A DNA stretch of 9,263 nucleotides from positions 1 to 9,263 of the forward strand of contig CAYRPN010000178.1 of the NCBI GenBank assembly GCA_964426135.1, in the 5' to 3' direction. This DNA is from CAYRPN01 sp964426135 (lineage in GTDB: Bacteria; Planctomycetota; Phycisphaerae; Phycisphaerales; Phycisphaeraceae). Shown here one piece after another: positions 5,704 through 9,263 of the stretch. The notes under the pieces are model-generated. The model had not been told where the DNA came from and made no database searches. It was given only the letters and a program-made list of their open reading frames with translations. Positions within the stretch are counted from its first letter, which is position 1, and each line of letters starts with the position of its first letter. The translations under genes were made by a program, and so were the position numbers.

Positions 5704-8700
5704 TCAGGTTGTGGGTTGGGTTGAAGGACCAGTCCTGGCCATCTGCGCCTTGAACACCAGTGCGTAGCCGGCGGGCACGATGAACAGATTCAGAAACGTG
5801 CTGGTGAACAAACCGCCCAGGACGACGATGGCGATCGGCGCGAGCAGTTCGCTGCCCGGCTCCCCCGCCGCGACGACCAGCGGCAAGAGTCCCAACGCGG
5901 CGCATAGCGCGGTCATCAGAATCGGCACGAGCCTTTCCATCGAGCCCTTGATGATCGTCTCGGGCAACGGCAGCTTGTCGATTTCAGTCAGGTGCCGGTA
6001 GTGGTTCACCAGCAGGATGCCATTTCGTACGGCAATTCCGAAGAGCGTGATGAAGCCAACCATGCTGGCGATGGAGAGGACCGGCGCCTGGTATGGCGCC
6101 GCCGACGCGCGGAAGAGCGCCAGCGTGTTCTGCCACAGGCCGCCGACGCCGCCGGTGCCCACGTGCAGCACGCCGTCGGCGATGAAGATCGCGATGACGC
6201 CGCCGATGACCGACAGCGGCAGGTTGACCATCACGATCAACGCGACGCGCAGCGAGCCCGTCGCCAGTTGCAGGAGCATGAGCATGACCACGACGATGCC
6301 CGCGCCGGCCCAGAGCAACGTTCGCGACGCGGATTGCTGCGCCTCGAACTGCCCGCCGAACTCCACGGTGTAGCCGGCGAGGTGGACGATCGGCTCGACC
6401 TTGGCGCGGACCTGTTCCACGAGATCGCCCAGGTTGTAGCCGTCGGAAATGTTGCAGGAAATCACCGCCTTGCGCTGGGCATTTTCGCGGGCGATGATGT
6501 TGCTGGTTCTCTCCGGGCCGATGTCGGCGACTTCGGACAGCCGCACCATTTTGTCATTCCTGCCCAGCAGGATGAGGTCTTCCAGCTGCTCGACGCGCTG
6601 GCGGTCTTCGGCGGCGAGGCGCACGGTCAGGTTGAATCGCCGCACGCCCTGGTTCACCTCGGCGACGGTTTCGCCGTAGAGCATCGCCTGCACCTGCTCG
6701 GCGGCGGAGGCGGGCGAGAGACCCGCGGCGGCGAGATCGGCGTGGCGGTAACGGATGGGCAGCGAGTTGATGAGCACCTCGCGGTTGGCAGTCACGTCGC
6801 GGGCGCCGGGGACCGAAGCGAGCGCGGATTCGATCTCCTTGGCCAGCGAGCGCAACTTGCCCAGGTCGTCGCCATACACGTTGATCGCGATGGCGGCGGG
6901 CGTGCCGGAGAGGATGTGCGACAGGCGGTGCTCGATGGGCTGGCCCACCTGCACGGTCACGCCGGGCACGCCGCGGGCGACCTGCGCAATCGCCTGCCTC
7001 ACCTGGGCGAAGTGCGCCTCCGGCTTGAGCACAATGTCCAGTTCGCTATTGGAGACCGGCTCGGCGTGCTCGTCGCGCTCGGCGCGGCCGGTGCGGCGCG
7101 TGACGCTCATCACGCCGGGTATCTCCATTAGCCGTCTCTCGATGCCTAGAGCCGAGCGGTTGCTCTCGGCCAGCGACGTGCCCGGCGGCGAAGAGACGAA
7201 CACCGTGAACGAACCTTCGCGGAACTCCGGCAGGAACGAGGTGCCATACGTCCGCCCCAGCAGCAGCGCCGCGCCGATCGCCACGAGCGCAGCAGCGAGC
7301 ACCAGCTTGCGATGGCGCACCGACCAGGACAGCGTCGGCTTGTAGACGCGCTTGAGCCAGCGCACGAGGAAGCCGTCGGTCTGATGCTTCTTCGCCGCTG
7401 ACGCACTCCTGCCCAGAAGCAGCCGGCACATCGCGGGCGTCACGGTGAGGGCCACGACCAGCGACGCCATGATCGACACGATGTAGGTCACCGCCAGCGG
7501 CTTGAAGAAGCGGCCTTCCAGGCCTTCCAGGAACATGAGCGGCAGGAAGACAATGCAGATCAGGATGGTGGCGAAGACCACGGACGAGCGGATTTCGTTG
7601 CTGGCGCTGAAGATCACCTCGACGAAGCCGCGCCGTTTGTCCTCGGGCAGCAGCGCGTTTTCGTCGAGCCTGCGATGCACGTTCTCCACGTCGATGATCG
7701 CGTCATCGACCAGCTCGCCGATCGCCACCGCCAACCCGCCCAGCGTCATGACATTGAGCGTCATGCCCAGCCAGTCCATCGTCAGAAGCGCCGTCGCCAG
7801 AGACAGCGGCAGAGCCGTGAGCGTGATGATCGTGGTGCGCACGTTCATCAGGAACAGGACGAGGATGAAGGCGACGATGATGGTGGCGTCGCGCAGAACG
7901 TGGACGACGTTGTTGACCGAGCGCTGGATGAAGTTGGCCTGCCGGAACACCTGGCGATTGACGATCATGCCTTTGGGCAGGGCTTTTTCGATCTGGTCGA
8001 GGGCGTTGTCGATGGATTGCGTGAGCGCCAGTGTGTTGGTGCCGGGCGACTTCTGGATAGTGAGCACGACGGCGGGTATGCCCTGATTGGCGGCAGTGCC
8101 GCGCTTGGGCGCGGGGCCCATCTTTACCTCGGCCACTTCGCCGACGGTGATCGGCAGGCCGTCGTGCTCGGTGACGATGGTGCCGGCGATGTCCGCCACA
8201 TTCCGCACGCGGGCGCTCTGGCGGATGGGCAGTTCCTGCCTTTCGACCTCGGCGAGGTAACCGGCGCTGGCGGTGCTGTGCGCTGAGCGCACGGCTTCGA
8301 CCACGTCGGCGACGGTCAGGCCGTAAAGCGCCAGATGTTCTTGCTTCACGTTGACTTGGAACTCCGGCAATTCGCCGCCGATCGCCGAAACCTGCGACAC
8401 ACCGGGGATCGCCAGCAGCTTGTTGCGCAGATCGAACTCGGCATAGGCGCGCAGGTCCATGTCGTTCACCGTCCCATCGGGCGAAGCCAGCGCCAGCAGC
8501 ATGATCTCGCCGGTGATGGAGGTGATGGGCGTGATCTCGCTGTGGGCGTTCTCCGGCAGCGACTCGCGCGCCGCCGCCATGCGCTCGGACACCAGCTGAC
8601 GGGCGCGGTAAATGTCGGTGCCCCAGTCGAACTCAACCCAGACGAGCGACAACGAAATGGCGCTGGCGCTGCGCACGCGGCGGACGCCGGGCAGGCCGTT

Positions 8701-8919
8701 CACCGCGGCTTCGATCGGAAATGTGACGTACTGCTCGACTTCATCGGCCGCCAGGCCGCCGGCTTCGGAGAGGATCACCACCGTCGGCGCGTTGAGTTCG
8801 GGGAACACGTCCACCGGCATTCGCGGCAGCCGCACCACGGTGAAAACCCCCAGGACGCAGGCCACGAGCACGACCAGCGGCGCTTGCTTGAGCGAGAATG
8901 CAATCAGATTCTTGAGCAT
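5704..8919 (-). CDS. CusA/CzcA family heavy-metal RND efflux pump, inner-membrane subunit
   Basis: 1071-residue proton-driven pump of the heavy-metal RND family, normal in length. The ATG at 8919 has GAGGAA (minus strand, 8926-8931) 6 nt upstream. The N-terminus (MLKNLIAFSLKQAPLVVL) is the family's first membrane helix, followed by VFPELNAPTVVIL; twelve helices are expected with two large periplasmic domains (about 30-335 and 560-865). The helix-4 signature GELVDDAIIDVEN (401-413) carries Asp405, Asp406, Asp410 and Glu412, the proton-relay acidic residues. The VDDAIIDVEN form resembles the less characterised divalent-cation group (HME3 in Nies's scheme) rather than CusA. In line with this, the periplasmic methionines that bind Cu(I)/Ag(I) in CusA appear replaced: residue 574 is Phe or Val, and His668 lies in HRLSHILSG where CusA has Met. 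Residues about 917-946 are an insertion in a usually short loop before VLSIASMVGFITLFGIAVRNG. A His-rich lipoprotein follows 65 nt downstream. No adaptor or outer-membrane channel gene is in the window. The substrate metal is not determinable. Confidence 0.95.
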   Translation of the reverse strand: MLKNLIAFSLKQAPLVVLVACVLGVFTVVRLPRMPVDVFPELNAPTVVILSEAGGLAADEVEQYVTFPIEAAVNGLPGVRRVRSASAISLSLVWVEFDWGTDIYRARQLVSERMAAARESLPENAHSEITPITSITGEIMLLALASPDGTVNDMDLRAYAEFDLRNKLLAIPGVSQVSAIGGELPEFQVNVKQEHLALYGLTVADVVEAVRSAHSTASAGYLAEVERQELPIRQSARVRNVADIAGTIVTEHDGLPITVGEVAEVKMGPAPKRGTAANQGIPAVVLTIQKSPGTNTLALTQSIDNALDQIEKALPKGMIVNRQVFRQANFIQRSVNNVVHVLRDATIIVAFILVLFLMNVRTTIITLTALPLSLATALLTMDWLGMTLNVMTLGGLAVAIGELVDDAIIDVENVHRRLDENALLPEDKRRGFVEVIFSASNEIRSSVVFATILICIVFLPLMFLEGLEGRFFKPLAVTYIVSIMASLVVALTVTPAMCRLLLGRSASAAKKHQTDGFLVRWLKRVYKPTLSWSVRHRKLVLAAALVAIGAALLLGRTYGTSFLPEFREGSFTVFVSSPPGTSLAESNRSALGIERRLMEIPGVMSVTRRTGRAERDEHAEPVSNSELDIVLKPEAHFAQVRQAIAQVARGVPGVTVQVGQPIEHRLSHILSGTPAAIAINVYGDDLGKLRSLAKEIESALASVPGARDVTANREVLINSLPIRYRHADLAAAGLSPASAAEQVQAMLYGETVAEVNQGVRRFNLTVRLAAEDRQRVEQLEDLILLGRNDKMVRLSEVADIGPERTSNIIARENAQRKAVISCNISDGYNLGDLVEQVRAKVEPIVHLAGYTVEFGGQFEAQQSASRTLLWAGAGIVVVMLMLLQLATGSLRVALIVMVNLPLSVIGGVIAIFIADGVLHVGTGGVGGLWQNTLALFRASAAPYQAPVLSIASMVGFITLFGIAVRNGILLVNHYRHLTEIDKLPLPETIIKGSMERLVPILMTALCAALGLLPLVVAAGEPGSELLAPIAIVVLGGLFTSTFLNLFIVPAGYALVFKAQMARTGPSTQPTT

Positions 8920-8960
8920 GTGAGATTCCTCAAGGCAACTTTGCCGGTTCGCTCTTCACT

Positions 8961-9062
8961 CCCCTCCCTCTTAGGGAGGGGCCGGGGGAGGGCCGGGCCA
9001 ACGGATTCCTTGGGCTGCAGGTCAGGCACAGACTCAAGGACGCTGTTCGCCCGACCCTCCCC
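8961..9062. repeat. composite GC-rich inverted repeat upstream of the pump gene
   Basis: CCCCTCCCT (8961-8969) and AGGGAGGGG (8973-8981) form a perfect 9-bp stem with a 3-nt loop. Next to it GGGGAGGGCCGGGC (8985-8998) pairs with GCCCGACCCTCCCC (9049-9062) with one mismatch across a 50-nt loop. This CCCTCCC...GGGAGGG...CCCTCCCC layout resembles a dispersed intergenic repeat type known from many GC-rich bacteria. It lies 42-143 nt upstream of the pump start and could end transcription from an upstream gene or fold in the pump leader. Its right boundary abuts the miniature element at 9066. Confidence 0.6.
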
Positions 9063-9260
9063 TAACCCGGATTATTCATGAGCTTGCACAGGAGCCGCGC
9101 ACGAAGTAAGCGATTCTTCAGATTCCACGCGCGTCATTTTCACACGGACGACCCGCGCATCCTGTCCGGCCGCGAAAGAAGGTCGAGGTCGTCAAAAACG
9201 CTGCGAACTCCGCTTACTTCGTGCGCGGCTCCTTCTGAAGCCCCGAATAATCCGGGCTAA
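9062..9260. mobile_element. 191-bp MITE-like element with CTAA target duplication
   Basis: Positions 9066-9256 start with CCCGGATTATTC (9066-9077) and end with its exact reverse complement (9245-9256). Further in, 9091-9112 and 9211-9232 are a perfect 22-bp inverted match, giving imperfect terminal repeats of about 47 bp around a 98-bp core. CTAA lies directly outside both ends (9062-9065 and 9257-9260), consistent with a 4-bp target duplication. There is no transposase inside; a frame of about 60 codons has no recognisable features. It fits a non-autonomous derivative of an insertion sequence. IRs beginning with CC and a 4-bp duplication suggest the IS1380 family, but that is inference. It sits at the edge of the GC-rich repeat, as if inserted into it, 147 nt upstream of the pump gene. 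Confidence 0.7.
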
Positions 9261-9263
9261 CCC

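Noticed and set aside
5992..7131. Long plus-strand frame opposite the pump gene
   Set aside because: Its His/Asp/Arg-rich composition is the expected mirror of RND codons; the minus-strand pump is unmistakable.
5704..8919. Specific naming of the pump as cusA (copper/silver)
   Set aside because: The helix-4 motif and the missing methionine sites do not match CusA, so a gene symbol would be unsupported.
9078..9260. Short plus-strand frame inside the miniature element
   Set aside because: About 60 codons of Arg/Ser-rich sequence, no ribosome binding site, and spanning the inverted-repeat arms; not a transposase fragment I can recognise.

Overview
The window looks like a chromosomal segment from a member of the Planctomycetota (a relative in the wider PVC group is possible). 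The basis is a GC-rich sequence carrying a DUF1549/DUF1553 (PSCyt2/PSD1) protein followed at once by a DUF1501 protein. This pair is expanded into many copies in planctomycete genomes and is rare elsewhere. The assignment is inferred from gene content; there is no rRNA or other phylogenetic marker here.

Layout. Positions 1-158 are non-coding and hold a GC-rich hairpin and a short palindrome. Positions 159-2762 (+) encode an exported protein with a cytochrome-like N-terminus, a bacterial Ig-like domain, DUF1549, a Lys/Glu-rich predicted coiled coil and DUF1553. Positions 2787-4163 (+) encode a full-length Tat-exported DUF1501 protein, 24 nt downstream and almost certainly in the same operon. 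Positions 4176-4772 (+) hold the C-terminal third of a second, different DUF1501 gene that has lost its 5' part. Positions 4773-5095 are a convergent intergenic region with a palindrome and a probable terminator. On the minus strand a two-gene metal-efflux operon is read leftward. It starts with a CusA/CzcA-type RND pump (8919-5704), followed 65 nt later by a small lipoprotein with a dense His/Asp/Lys tract (5638-5096). Positions 8920-9263, upstream of the pump, contain a GC-rich inverted repeat. Into its distal edge a 191-bp miniature transposon-like element appears to have inserted, flanked by CTAA on both sides.

How the genes work together. The plus-strand pair belongs to an exported haem/phosphatase-fold-like system whose biochemical role is not established. 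It has been linked by association to polysaccharide or sulfatase metabolism. The minus-strand pair reads as divalent heavy-metal efflux: an inner-membrane proton-driven pump plus a periplasmic metal-binding lipoprotein. The periplasmic adaptor and outer-membrane channel that such pumps need are not in the window; they may lie beyond position 9263.

I did not find a clearly new defence or mobile system. The observations most worth checking are the MITE with its target duplication, the His-tract lipoprotein coupled to the pump, a ~30-residue insertion in a normally short loop of the pump, the CX4CH haem-like motif, and the conserved DUF1501 remnant.
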